DNA of 64,000 nt from Trebouxia sp. TZW2008 (lineage: Eukaryota > Chlorophyta > Trebouxiophyceae > Trebouxiales > Trebouxiaceae). The stretch spans positions 124,001 to 188,000 of the forward strand of contig BDIU01000176.1 in the NCBI GenBank assembly GCA_002118135.1, read 5' to 3'. Below are positions 33,306-44,596 of this stretch, one piece after another. A model generated the notes under the pieces. It saw nothing but the letters and a program-made list of their open reading frames with translations. It made no database searches and was not told the DNA's origin. Positions within the stretch are counted from its first letter, which is position 1, and each line of letters starts with the position of its first letter. The position numbers and the translations under genes are program-made.

Positions 33306-34380
33306 ATGTCTCGTCAACCGTTAGAAAGCTGCGCATGGCATGAAGCATGCTGCGATCAAGGCAGACAGTCTGCAGGCATGCCGGTGCACAAGACTCCCGA
33401 TGGTGGGCGTGTGCCCGAAACGGCCGGCAGTTCTGCGAAGACACCTGCAGACGCACAAGCAAGGGTGCAATTGATGGACTTCACCTCCCGGCGGTCCCCC
33501 GTCATGGGCACCCGCGGCATGGTCGCGTCGTCGCAACCCCTTGCATCAGAGGTAAGAAGCGCAGCACCACCTCAATCACAGACAGGCTTGCTGTTTCTCC
33601 ACAACACCTAAAGCGTAACACTCTATCAGTTTGGAAAGCAGAGCTGCAGCGCTTTGCACTTTGATTCTAGACACTATTTCTCACAGTACACAGTAGATAT
33701 GAAGTCATAGCTTTCTGCCCAATGTGACATTGTCAAGCACAAATGAGTGCATGCATGACATTTCATGGCATATGCAATGTCATGCGTCAGGCCTTTAGCA
33801 CATGCAACATACAAAACGCCCAAAGCATATGTTGACAGCATGCTCATGCCCAGTCACACCTAGGCGCACAACGCGACTGACTGGCACCATACATAGACTA
33901 GACTGCAATACTCTGGCTGCCGTCACTTCAAAGCTATGCACCCTTTGCAGCTTGCAGTTTGCAGTTTGCAGTTTGCAGTTTGCAGTTTGCAGTTAACCAC
34001 ACTTTGGGGTTTGAGTGATGCCTTCAACAGTCAAGTTCTGTTTCTATGATGCAGGCAGGCATGCGAATTCTGCAACAAGGGGGCAATGCAGCTGACGCTG
34101 CAATTGCTGTGGCAGCAGCTTTGAACATGACAGAACCCACCTCTACAGGCACGGCTTCGACCGAAACGCATAGCTGTCTTCTGTGCAAGCTGCAGCATTT
34201 CATCTCTGCAGCCTCCTGAAGATTTGTCCTACCCATGCTGCTCAGCATGATGCAAAAGGAGGAATTGCTGCCCTCATGAGCTAGATGACAAGCAAGTAAA
34301 GTCATGCTGCTTGACAGAGGAGCAGCAGTCAGCAGCAGCAGCACCACCACCACTACCATCAGCAGCACCACCATCAGCAG

Positions 34381-34412
<32 letters not shown>

Positions 34413-36053
34413 ATGTTGCGCACATGCTTCTTGATGATCAGCTGTACATCCAGATCCTCCTGTACAAAACATAGCATTGATGCCTAGCACATGCATGAGC
34501 CCACTGATATCCACATTTCTTGACTGTCAACATTTTGAACACTATTTCTAGTCCCTGACTGCATTAAGGTGTATTTGTACAGGCATTGGGGGAGATGCTT
34601 TCTGCCTGTATTTTGATGCCAAAACCAAGAAGGTGTCAGGGCTATTGGGAAATGGGGGCGCCCCTGGGGCTCTGACCTTGCAGGTGCTTTACTAATTGTG
34701 TTTCCCTCATGCTGCTTCTGTTTGAGCCAATGTCAAGAAGGCGGCTTCAGAAAACAGCCAGAAACCAGAGGGGCTCACAAAACCAGAGGGAAGAATTGCT
34801 GCTCAAGCTGTACACTTGTCTGCTGTTTGCCCGCCTGCTGGTGACTGCTCCTGCATGTGCGTGGTAAAGCAAACTTGAAGCGGTGTCACTGTCACTTCTT
34901 GTATATAATGCCATGTCACTGTCAGCGCTGTTGCGCTAAAGAACGGCTCAGGAAAACACACGCAGCGCTTCTATCGACTGGTGCATGACCCTGCTTGGTG
35001 CTTGCAGAACGCACTGGAGCTTGGAGTGAAAAAATAAATTATTTGAGTCGTTGCTTATTCCCTGTTGTGTTGCTGATTGCCTTGTCAGCAGCTTTTGCTA
35101 TGTGCTTGCAGAAAGCAAGGTAATCAGAGTGTGAGGCAGGCTGTTGAGTGGTTGCTTGTTGCCTGCTGTCTTGCAAATTGCCTTGTCACTGGGTAGTTTT
35201 TGCTCTGTGCTTGCAGAAAGCTAGGGAGCAAATTTGAGCCCTTCAGCGATCTGACCGCCGCGGTCCCTAGGGCTGCATGCACAAAGAGAAGCAGTCTGCA
35301 TCGCAAGCCAGCAAGATTGAGTGTGTCAGCTTGGTGTTTGAAAATTTGTATCCTGTGCTTGCAGAAAGCTAGGGAGCTGGGAGTGAAGGGCGGTGAATTT
35401 GAGCCCTTCAGCGCTCTTACTGTCACAGTTCCTGGGGCTGCAGCGGCTTGGGAAGATACAGTCAAGATGTACGGCAAGCTTAACTTGAAGCAGGTGTGAC
35501 CCCCTCTTAAGTCTACGCTGGCGCTGTCGTTTCTCTGCTGCTTGTCTGGCACTACTGTTGCCTTACTTGACACACTGGCAAGCTCTCTGGAAGAAATCCC
35601 TGCTGCCTGTTTTGCTGCTGCTATTGCCTTGCTTGCGATTTTTTTTGGGGCTGCAGCTGATTTGGGGAATGGCGTGAAGATGTATGGCAAGCTCAACTTG
35701 AAATAGGTGTGCGCTGATGCCTGCTGCAGTTATTGCAGTGCTGTTGTTACTGCTGTGCTTGCTTCATCTGCCTCGGCTGTCTCTGTTCCTGGGGGTGCGG
35801 CTGCTTGGGAAGATACTGTGAAGATGTACAGCAAGCTCACACTAAAACAAGTGCACACTCATGCCTGCTGCTAATGTGCTGCTGGCTATTGCTTTGCTTG
35901 GCAAGCTCTCCCTCCAAAGCATGCCTGCTGCCAGTGGTGCCGCTGTTACTGCCTTGCTCATCTCTGTTCCTGGTGCGGCGGCTGCTTGGGAAGACACTGT
36001 GAAGTTGTACTGCAAGCCAACACTCAAACAGGTGCACACTTCAGATTGCTGTT

Positions 36054-36099
<46 letters not shown>

Positions 36100-39000
36100 A
36101 GCGCCTGCCACCTATGCCTCGACTGTCACTGTCCCTTTTGTGGCAGCCGTTTTAGAGGTTATTGTGAAGGTGTATGGTTTAGGGTAAACCCTAAACCCTG
36201 CACCCCAAAACAGGTGCAACTCAAGATTGCTATTCTGCTCGCTTGCACATTGCCTGACTGCAGTGATAGTGGTCATTGTATTTCAATAGGGGCGCTCATT
36301 CAGGAGCCGTCACAACTCATGCCACTGACCGCAAACGCATTTATGAGTTGGCAAAGAGAGCTGTATCTGCACATTCTGAACAAAGTTGTATGAAACAGGA
36401 AGCTGGAAAAGCGCATTCAAAGTGTTTGAAAAATTATTTCAGTTACTGGGCAATAATGATAATTGCAAACCTCAATTTTGCCTTCATCATAAACAGCGCG
36501 GGAAACACAGACCTCAAGAGGATATAAACTGTGATTTCAATGCGGTATAGCCGTGGAACAGGTATTTCTTGCTTCAAAGCAGGTGCTGCAGCCAGCCATG
36601 GAGCTGTGAACAAAGACCATTACTATGTGTGAACAGTATCATCAAGAACGAACAATCTCACCAAACATTATGTTTTCTTGCTGGAACGCAGGTATTGCAG
36701 CCTGCCATAGAATTGGGAGAACATGGTTTCCCAGTCAGCCCAATCACAGCCAATTTTTGGGCTAAGGGCGCTAAGAGGCTGAAAGAGCAAGGGGGTAACG
36801 GTATCAAGGCTTTTCTGCAGCCGGATGGAAGTGCCCCTAAGGCAGGGCAGTTGCAGAAGAACCCTGCCCTGGCAACAACTTTCAGAACTCTGGCAGAGAA
36901 GGGAGCTGAGGAAGGTATTTGGCACCCAAAGCACTTGCTTTTGAATTCCTGCACTTCTCAGGCACATAGCATGCTATTGTTCAATCAAAGCATGGGAAGC
37001 ATTGCAGTCAGGTCCTTGATGCCGCCAGATGGAAGAGCCATTAGGGCAGGGCAGTTGCAGAGAAGTCCTACTCGCAATCCTGGCAGCACAGGGAGACCCT
37101 ACAGGTATGAAGCATTTCAACCTCAGACCTTCAGCACTACCCAAAATCACTCCTACCTTTCCATGACCAGACAGCATCACAATGTGTGATCTTGACTCAA
37201 GGGTTTTTTGGCTCATGCTTTCGCTAGAGCCAGAGACATTGACAGCATCCCTGGGGACAACTTTCACGACTCTGGCACAGAAGGGAGCTGAGCAAGGTAT
37301 TTGCATCCTACGGCTTTGTTCCTGAATGCCAGAAACTCCCATCGTCAAATTTTATGAACAAAGATCATTGTACAAGCCGGGATGTTGTTGGATCAAGGCT
37401 TTTGCTGGAGCCCCTGAGGGAGGGCACTTGCAGGAACTTCAGCCCTGTGGCAGCTGTTGACAGTGGCCAAAATCTGCCATGCAATTTTCTGCATGTGCAG
37501 AATAGCAGAGGCAACAGCATAACTATATATATAGCTTATAACTAGCTTATAACTATACTATATAGCTTATAACTAGCTTATAACTATATAAATAATATGT
37601 CAGAGCCTGAATTCAAATCATTTGCCTACTGTCCTTCACAATGGCTGAATGTGTCAATGCAGGTTTCTACAAGGGCAGAATAGCAGAGGCGATAGCAGCT
37701 GCGATTCAAGAGCGAGGTGGTGTGATGACTGTTGAAGATTTAGGGGCCCATAAGTGTGAGCACCGGGAACCTATCATGACTACGTACCGAGGCTACCACA
37801 TTTATGAGGTCGCACCGCCAACAGCGGTATGCCTACCCTGCTGTGCATGCTCCTGCACGTCGTACGTTGAGCACGTCATACGTTGAGCACGTCAAATCTT
37901 AGTTGACCCCCCATGACCCCCCATGACCCCCAACCAACCACTCATCAGTGGAAGGGTGGGTGGCTTGGGGGCTGGATAAGCGTATGTCTAGGTGCGCACA
38001 GAGAACCTATCATGACAATCTATGGGGCCACCACAATTATGAGGTGTCACCGCCAACAGCGGATATGACTCTTATGTCCAGTTTCTCAAGGTTTTAGAGT
38101 GTAAGGCGCTGAGATTTTATTTGATTTTGTATGCCTTCTGTCTTACCCTCTTGCCCTGCATCTTCATGCAGCATCTCTCTTTCAGCATCTCTCTCGATAT
38201 GCCTTGGTTGCCTTGCTTGCATTATCTCGGTTTTAGGGTGTACCCAAGCAGATCCAGGGCACTCACATCAGCCCTGGAGCACGTCCCAGCATCTACATAT
38301 TGCTGTGAAGTTGCCTCGGCATGCAGGAAAACACAAGTACTGATGACATGACGACATGATACTGTCAGTGACAATGATTCCCTGGGTGTATGCAGGGGGT
38401 GGTGCCTTGCTGGTTTTGAACCTGTTAGAAGCAGACCCAGAGCACCCCAGAGGCCTGGGGCTCTCCCAGCACCTCCATACAGCTATTGAGTCCCTGTAGC
38501 ATGCTTACAAACTCCGTGTTAACACAGCAAATCAAATGAATAGTTACGAAAACTATCTGGATGTATGCAGGGGGTGGTTGCCTTGCTGGCGTTGAACCTA
38601 TTAGAGGCAGATCCAGAGCAGCCCCACAAGGCCTGGGGCTCTTCCCAGCACCTCCATACAGCTATTGAGTCACTGCAGCATGCATACATACTTGAAATGA
38701 CATGAGAACATTAGTAACCATTGTCACCTGGGTGCATGCAGGGTGTGGTTGCATTGCTGGCACTGAACCTGTTAGAGGCAGATCCAGAGCACCCTCATGA
38801 GGCCTGGGGCTCTTCCCAGCACCTGCACACAGCCATTGAATCACTGCGGTTGGCGTTTGCTGATGGATTGCAGCATAACGCCGACCACCGTCATGTGAAG
38901 GTGCCGAGCATTGGCATGTTGGACAAGCAGTATGCAGCACGCCGCAGAAAAAACAACTTCAAACCACAAAAGGTGAGACAGAAGCCCCAGACTGTTTTGT

Positions 39001-42000
39001 TGACATGACAGAACTTGATGCATAATGATATAAAGCCAATCACCTATCAGTGCTGTAATGTTAGATCATTGATGTCTTTGCCATGTCACCAAACTTGTGA
39101 TGCATGTTCAGCAATTTGAAGGTTTCGAGCACTGGCATGCTGGACAAGCAGTATTCAACTTCAAACCACAGAAGGTGACCATCTCTTCAACAAGTGGGGA
39201 TGCATCAACAGTAGCTTACAGCTGGTTGTCTGTCACCTACACAAGATCGGGTCACTGACGCCTTCCGCTTGCTGCCTTATTAATGCGTTGTCAGCAATGT
39301 GAAGGTGCCGAGCATTGGCATGCTGGACAAGCATTATGCTGCACGCCGCAGAAAAAAACAACTTCAAGCCACAGAAGGTGATCAATTGCTCTCATGCATT
39401 CATATCAAGTGGGCGATAGGTAAGTAGCCATACATTCTCAGGTCTTTGACTCGCTGCAAACCAACAGCTTCCGGCGACAGAAGCTGACCGCCTCAATAAC
39501 ACAACGTAGTTTGTTACATGATGCTATATGACTGATTGTCTAGCAGTTTTACAATATCAGGTCACTGAAATTGCCTACTTGCGCCTTTGTGATGCATTTG
39601 CAGCAGTGTGAAGGTGGCTAGCATGCTGGACAAGCAGTATGCAGCGCGCCGCAGAAAGAACAACGTCGAGCTACAGAAGGTGATCACCACTTCAAAGCAA
39701 GAGGGGATGCTCAAATGTCTGATGAGTAGTGACTTTGTGTACATCCTACGTAGCTAGGTGTCTTAGCCTCAAGACAAACAATCCAAGCCATAAAGGTGAT
39801 TCAGAAACAGCCAGACTGTTCTGTTGACATGACAAGATGTGTCACACAACAATCTAACAGCTGATCATGTATCATTTCTGCAATGTTGGGTGACTGACTT
39901 CTCTGCCATCCTATCAAAGTTGTAATGCATGTTCAGCAGATTGAAGGCGCTCAGCTTTGACTTGCTAAACATACTGTATGCTGCACGACGAGATATCAAC
40001 TTCAAGCTACAAAATGTACCCAATCCAATCACCCACAGCGTTTGTCAGGACTGTTCAGTAGTTGAGTCTGATTAAACGCAAAATGATTGCATCATGAAAA
40101 GCCCAGGCAGCTATTAAGATTTTTGCATAGTACTCAAAATCACCTTTGTTCTTGTTCTGCTGCTGCAGGCAGCAAGGATACTGCCTGGGAACCCTAGCCA
40201 TGACGTGGAGCTAAACCCTGATCGAGCCGGCACAGACACAGTGTACTTTGGTGTTGTGGACGGGGAAGGGAACGCCTGCAGCTTCATCAACTCAAACTAC
40301 ATGGGCTTTGGCACAGGTGAATGTCTGTCCTGAAGTCACACTGATTCGCGTAGGAACAGAGTCGTACTGCAAAGCTCAAGATGCATGGTAACAAAAAAGC
40401 CTGCAGCTTCATCAATTCAAACTACATGGGCTTTGGCACAGGTCACCGTTTCCGCTGTACCTCTTCTTTTCATCACTATTCCTCCTTGCTTGCGTTATCT
40501 ATTTCTCTTCATTTAATTATTTGCAGTTGCTCTTCTGCTCCTGTGTCAGTGCCAAAAAAACAGTTGCTTGCAAAGGACATGTCAGAAAGCTGCAGTTTCA
40601 CTTTGCAGGTGTCCCTCTTCTTCTCCTGTCCCTTCGTCTGCCTCTAGCAAACCACATGCTTGCTTGCGGATGTTGTGCCTGAGGGCTGCGGCTTCACCCT
40701 GCAGAACAGGGGCTACAACAGGGGTTTCATCCTAGATGAGAACCACCCAAACTGGGTGGCGCCATACAAGCGCCCTTACCATTTCACAAGAGCCAAGATT
40801 TGAGTGAAGATTTTGCTTGCAGGCATTGTGCATGAGGGCTGCGGCTTCACCTTGCAGAAAAGGGGCTACACTTTCATTCTTGATGAGAACCACCCAAAGT
40901 GGGTGGCGCCATACAAGCGCCCTTACCTCTTGACAAGAGCCACGATTTGAGTGGAGATTTTGCTTGCAGGCATTGTGCCTGAGGGCTGCGGCTTCACCTT
41001 GCAGAATAGGGGCTACAGTTTTATTCTTCGTGAGAACCACCCAAAGTGGGTGGCGCCATACAAGCGCCCTTACCACTTCACAAGAGCCACGATTTCAGTG
41101 AAGATTTTGCTTGCAGGCATTGTGCCTGAGGGCTGCGGCTTCACCTTGCAGAATAGGGGCTACAACTTCATCCTTGATGAGAACCACCCAAAATGGGTGG
41201 CGCCATACAAGCGCCCTTACCTCTTGACAAGAGCCACGATTTGAGTGGAGATTTTGCTTGCAGGCATTGTGCCTGAGGGCTGCGGCTTCAGCTTGCAGAA
41301 TAGGGGCTACAACTTCATCCTTGATGAGAAGCACCCAAACTGTGTGGCACCATACAAGCGCCCTTACCACACCATCATACCTGGCATGGCGACTGATGCT
41401 AACGGAGATCTGTACTGCACCTTTGGAGTGATGGGCGGTTTCATGCAGCCCCAGGGCCACTTGCAGGTGCCCTCCTGGCTTTCTAAACATTAGTCCACCA
41501 AGAACAGTCGGTGAAGTGTCACATGCTGGCCTGATCATGCATGTGTCACAAACATTGCATTGTGTTGATAAGCGGAATCATACAGCCTCAGGGCCACTTG
41601 CAGGTGCCACCCTTGCTTGTCATGTGCTCGTGATTTGTGCGACATGGCAATTTGCATTTGCTCTGATGGATGGTGTCATGGTCATGCATATGTCATGCAA
41701 ATTGTATTCAGGCAGTGGGCGGTCTCATGCAGCCCCAGGGCCATCTGCAGATGCCCCTGTGGCTTTCAAAGTGCTGATGTGTAGCAACAGAAAGAAAAAG
41801 ACAGGTATCTGCTGTCAGGCGTCATAACGAGATATTCTGTGAGTAGAAGCCGCATGGGATGTTTAGTGATCTCTGCTGTTAAGTGATGCATTTGACATGA
41901 GCATTGTACTGTAATGAGGGGTAGTCTCATGCAGCCCCAGGGCTATTTGCAGGTGCCCTCCATGCTTCTGATGTGCTGATGTGCAGTGTGTTATGCTGTC

Positions 42001-43367
42001 ATGGTGGCTCATGTCTCATAAGCATTGAAGTTGCCAATCAGTGCAATGCAAATCAATTTCCCTGCTTCAGTGCGTACACTTTCATTTGCTTGCAGAATGT
42101 GATATTGTATGACAACATGCTTGGAGTGTTCTGTCATGTGGGTGATGTGCTGCAAAATTTGCACCCCGCTTAAATCTTGCATTAACATTCTGCTTATCCC
42201 TTACAGTCTGAACAACATGTGCCTCCCAATCTGCTTCTGAACATGAAGCATCTCACCAGATGTAGAACCTGCATAAACTAAGCAGCTTGGCAGCCTGTTT
42301 GCGTTTCAAGCATTTTGACTCGTCTGCATGATGCTGTGGTTGCATGTGCATAAGGATGTCATAGACTGTTGCGTGGAACCTCAAGCTGCCTAGAAAATGT
42401 ATGGTATTGCCATTGCACGTGCTGTGCAATACAAGGGGCTGAAATGCTGGATACTGTGGTCGCAGGTGCTGTCTAACATCACTGATGTTAGCACGGAACC
42501 TCAGGCCGCCCTGGATGCACAATGATAACATTGCATGCGCTGTGCAACTTGCGGGCTAATTGTATAATTGCTTCATTGCAGGTGCTGTCTCACATGATAA
42601 ACTTTGGTGTGGGACCTCAGGCCGCCCTGAATGCAAGAGGAAAGCCTTGCACGTAATGTGCATTAGGAAATCCTGTATGCATGATGTTGTCCTTGCAGGT
42701 GCTGTCCAACATGATTGACTTTGGCATGGAACCTCAAGCCGCCCTAAACGCCCCCCGCTTCTCAGTTGTGGGTGTTGATTCTGCCTATGGCCCGGCCTGC
42801 GTGGAACACAGCCAGTGGGTCTTCTTCACCTCACATGCGTGTCTGCCTGCCTGCCTGCCTGTTGTTATGCCTTTTGTCATGCCTGTTGTTATGCCTGTTG
42901 TTATGCTATGCCCATTGCTTGAAATGACCCAGATGTCCATTGTGAATGCATCATTTACACTGTTTGTGTGACTTGGGTGGGCATCCTTAACATCATGCGG
43001 AGCAGCATTGTGTGCCTGCAGGGTTGCTTAGTTCCAAAGCTTCAGCCAGCCAAATGTCTCATGATATATGAACTAGGATTTGAGTTCGACTGCGCAGTTT
43101 ATGCCAACTATGTGAGACTGGCAGTCAGAACTGACATGACACCGTATGCAACAGCCAGACCACATTTGCAGGGTGGCTCTGGAAGAAGGCTTCAGTGAAG
43201 AAGCAGCAAAGGAGCTGGAGAAGCGAGGCCACAAGGTAGATGCAGATGTTAAGGGTTTTGCTCGAGACCTGTTTGGGCGGGGCCAGATCATCCAAAGGAA
43301 TCCGCAATCTGGGGTGCTGTGGGGTGGGACAGACCCTAGAGCAGATGGCGCTGTTCTAGGCTGGTGA
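33306..43367 (+). CDS. Gamma-glutamyltranspeptidase-like (YwrD-type) Ntn hydrolase
   Basis: Eleven exons agree in phase: 33306-33551, 34055-34148, 34583-34683, 35365-35493, 36692-36914, 37663-37826, 38742-38972, 40169-40316, 41264-41466, 42699-42814 and 43172-43367, giving about 616 residues. Family landmarks: [75 protein letters not shown], then [20 protein letters not shown]. By alignment with GGT, the Thr of DTVYF would be the autoprocessing nucleophile. [49 protein letters not shown] and [14 protein letters not shown] follow. GGT enzymes cleave or transfer the gamma-glutamyl group of glutathione and related compounds; activity in the YwrD branch is less certain. There is no obvious signal peptide. 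The intron after 34148 looks GC-AG. Almost every exon has decayed tandem copies. The start is the first ATG of the open frame; 33378 is an alternative. Confidence 0.9.
33944..33992 (+). repeat. Heptanucleotide microsatellite (TTTGCAG)7
   Basis: Seven consecutive 7-bp units, six tttgcag and one cttgcag, lie about 60 bp before the second GGT exon. Each unit looks like a splice acceptor. Confidence 0.95.
34319..34412. repeat. CAG/CAC trinucleotide-rich tract
   Basis: A run of cag, cac and cat triplets about 90 bp long in the GGT intron after 34148. It is non-coding in the gene frame. Confidence 0.9.
36055..36099. repeat. (TGC)15 microsatellite
   Basis: Fifteen perfect tgc triplets between two decayed copies of GGT exon 4. 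Confidence 0.97.
36176..36200. repeat. Head-to-head telomere-like palindrome
   Basis: ggtttaggg is followed directly by taaaccctaaaccctg, so TTTAGGG and CCCTAAA units face each other. It replaces part of the last decayed exon 4 copy. Confidence 0.7.
36570..37450 (+). repeat. Copies of GGT exon 5
   Basis: A truncated start lies at about 36578-36612. The functional exon is 36692-36914. Partial later copies lie at about 37005-37105 (ccagatggaagagcc, gcagggcagttgcag), 37240-37297 (acaactttcacgactctggc) and 37385-37450. Confidence 0.8.
37500..38065 (+). repeat. Partial copies flanking GGT exon 6
   Basis: agaatagcagaggc occurs at about 37500 and 37677 (functional). The exon's 3' part is repeated at 37996-38064 (agaacctatcatgac, accgccaacagcgg), downstream of the real donor at 37827. 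Confidence 0.75.
37523..37596. repeat. AT-rich tandem repeat
   Basis: Repeats of agcttataacta and tatataact over about 70 bp, in the intron before exon 6. Confidence 0.9.
38210..38972 (+). repeat. Four copies of the GGT exon 7 start
   Basis: Copies begin near 38235, 38397, 38572 and 38742. They share gcagatccagag and cccagcacctccatacagc-like blocks. The last is functional. Spacing is about 160-175 bp. Confidence 0.85.
38895..40020 (+). repeat. Copies of the GGT exon 7 end
   Basis: The exon's 3' part ([16 protein letters not shown], about 38910-38972) recurs at about 39120-39176, 39298-39378, 39607-39680 and 39950-40015. Each keeps ggacaagca or a relative and most keep acagaaggtga. Confidence 0.85.
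40169..40445 (+). repeat. Duplicate of the GGT catalytic exon 3' end
   Basis: cctgcagcttcatcaa and actacatgggctttggcac occur in the functional exon (to 40316) and again at 40400-40440. The second copy lacks the DTVYF nucleophile region. Confidence 0.9.
40655..41466 (+). repeat. Five-copy array of GGT exon 9
   Basis: Unit starts (gg of the acceptor) lie at 40668, 40822, 40969, 41116 and 41263, giving spacings of 154, 147, 147 and 147 bp. Copies are roughly 90 percent alike by eye. The last is complete (41264-41466). The first four stop after KRPY and re-enter intron sequence. The junction between copies three and four has no stop, so those two are fused in one frame. Confidence 0.95.
41430..41960 (+). 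repeat. Four copies of the GGT exon 9 end
   Basis: cagccccagggccac or close relatives occur at 41447 (functional), 41570, 41730 and 41933, each followed by ttgcaggtgcc- or ctgcagatgcc-like sequence. Spacing is about 125-205 bp. Confidence 0.85.
42320..42814 (+). repeat. Four copies of GGT exon 10
   Basis: ggaacctcaagccgccc or variants occur at about 42375, 42495, 42613 and 42727. The last is the functional exon. Spacing is about 115-120 bp. Confidence 0.88.
42841..42908. repeat. tgcc / tgttgttatgcc short tandem repeats
   Basis: Four tgcc units are followed by three units of about 12-14 bp ending in atgcc. They lie in the last GGT intron. Confidence 0.9.
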
Positions 43368-43575
43368 CATCAGTGCTTAAGCAAGCTGTTCGAGGATTTG
43401 ACAAATTTGTTACTCAATGATACAGAGCAATCTCCAATCTGGGACGCTGTGGGTTGGGACAGACCTTAGAGCAGATGGCGCTTTTTTTGGATGCTGGCAT
43501 TACAGTTTGGGAATGATTGCGCTGCTGTGTGATGGAACACAACCTGGAGCAGATGGTAGCGGTGCTGTTCGCAGA
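43300..43575 (+). repeat. Three copies of the GGT gene's 3' end
   Basis: The terminal coding stretch (gggacagaccctagagcag, 43326) is repeated past the stop at about 43430-43490 and, more worn, at 43515-43570. Spacing is about 130 and 90 bp. Confidence 0.8.
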
Positions 43576-44596
43576 CAGTGATAACGAGTAAAAATGCTTA
43601 CAAACATGTTATCACTCTTGTCATGATCATGTTGCATTGTATGTCAAATGCCATGCACTAGCATTCTTTCTACAGCTTGTACATTCCCATTCAACAATAA
43701 ACTTCACGATGTATATCTGTTGTGAGTCATCATCAGTCATCACTACAACTGATGATGGCAGCTCCCTTTGTCGGCATATAGGTGAACCAGGATTGCGCAC
43801 AGGTGTCTTGCATCCTCAAGCATATCAACTATTGCGTCGCCCACGACTTCACTGAGACCCCATCTTGCATTGAAGGCCACTCAACACTGCACATCCCGTC
43901 ATGCAGCGCATGGGCAATTTTCACGTGAGTTTTGCTGTACAGACTTTGTTCATGCAGTAAGTTGCCCAGCAAGTTGTGCACATCTGATCATGACCTGTTC
44001 TCGCAGTATGCAGTTGCTTGGCACCATGCTACTAGTAGTACCAGGCTGACATTTTACCAGGCATAGTATACAACTGATGACATTCCGTGACGTTTGAAAG
44101 ACCTTGAGTTCCACTGGGGTAAGCTTCATGATCAGTGGAATTGAACTGCCGTTGAACTGTCCAGCACCTTGCAAGTGAGAACGAAGCAGTACGCTACTTT
44201 GTGAAACAATCCGCTCAAAAAGCAGATCACCCCAAGAAACACAGATTAAGACTGAACAAAATAGTATAGACATGGAAGATTGTCCCCGCTAGCTACAGAG
44301 CAAAAGCATTGGTACAGAGCGCATATGTGATAAAAGGCATTGCCAGCTAGATGGGAATGTTCTTGTTCCTCACACTGCTACTGCTACATGTACAGAAGCG
44401 GAACACATGTTGGAACATAGGTTTGTCAAGCGTAGCTACTTATAGGGGCAAGGATAGGGTAGAAGACCTTATCAGGTTTCTTGCTTATGGTCCTGAGCAC
44501 AACATGTGGCAGCAGGGTTTGAGCAACTGTAGGCAGCTCATTTCAGAACACTGGGCCAGCAAGACAGCATCTGGACTGCAAGCGTAAGAGGCTTTG
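43368..44596. other. Convergent intergenic region
   Basis: Apart from the 3' copies of the GGT end up to 43575, I see no gene. It must hold the 3' UTRs of the GGT gene and of the minus-strand gene ending at 44597. Confidence 0.45.

Larger units (their letters stand above)
35005..36230 (+). repeat. Array of about eight partial copies of GGT exon 4
   Basis: The functional exon is 35365-35493. Upstream truncated starts (gcttgcagaa) lie at 35004, 35107 and 35209. Downstream copies of the 3' part (tgggaagatactgtgaagatg and variants) end near 35706, 35852, 36031 and 36212. Later ones have lost frame or carry TAG. Confidence 0.88.

Noticed and set aside
40655..41466. Mutually exclusive exons in the GGT gene
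   Set aside because: Upstream copies keep acceptors but have no donor in frame and end in intron sequence or TGA. They would not make equivalent alternatives.
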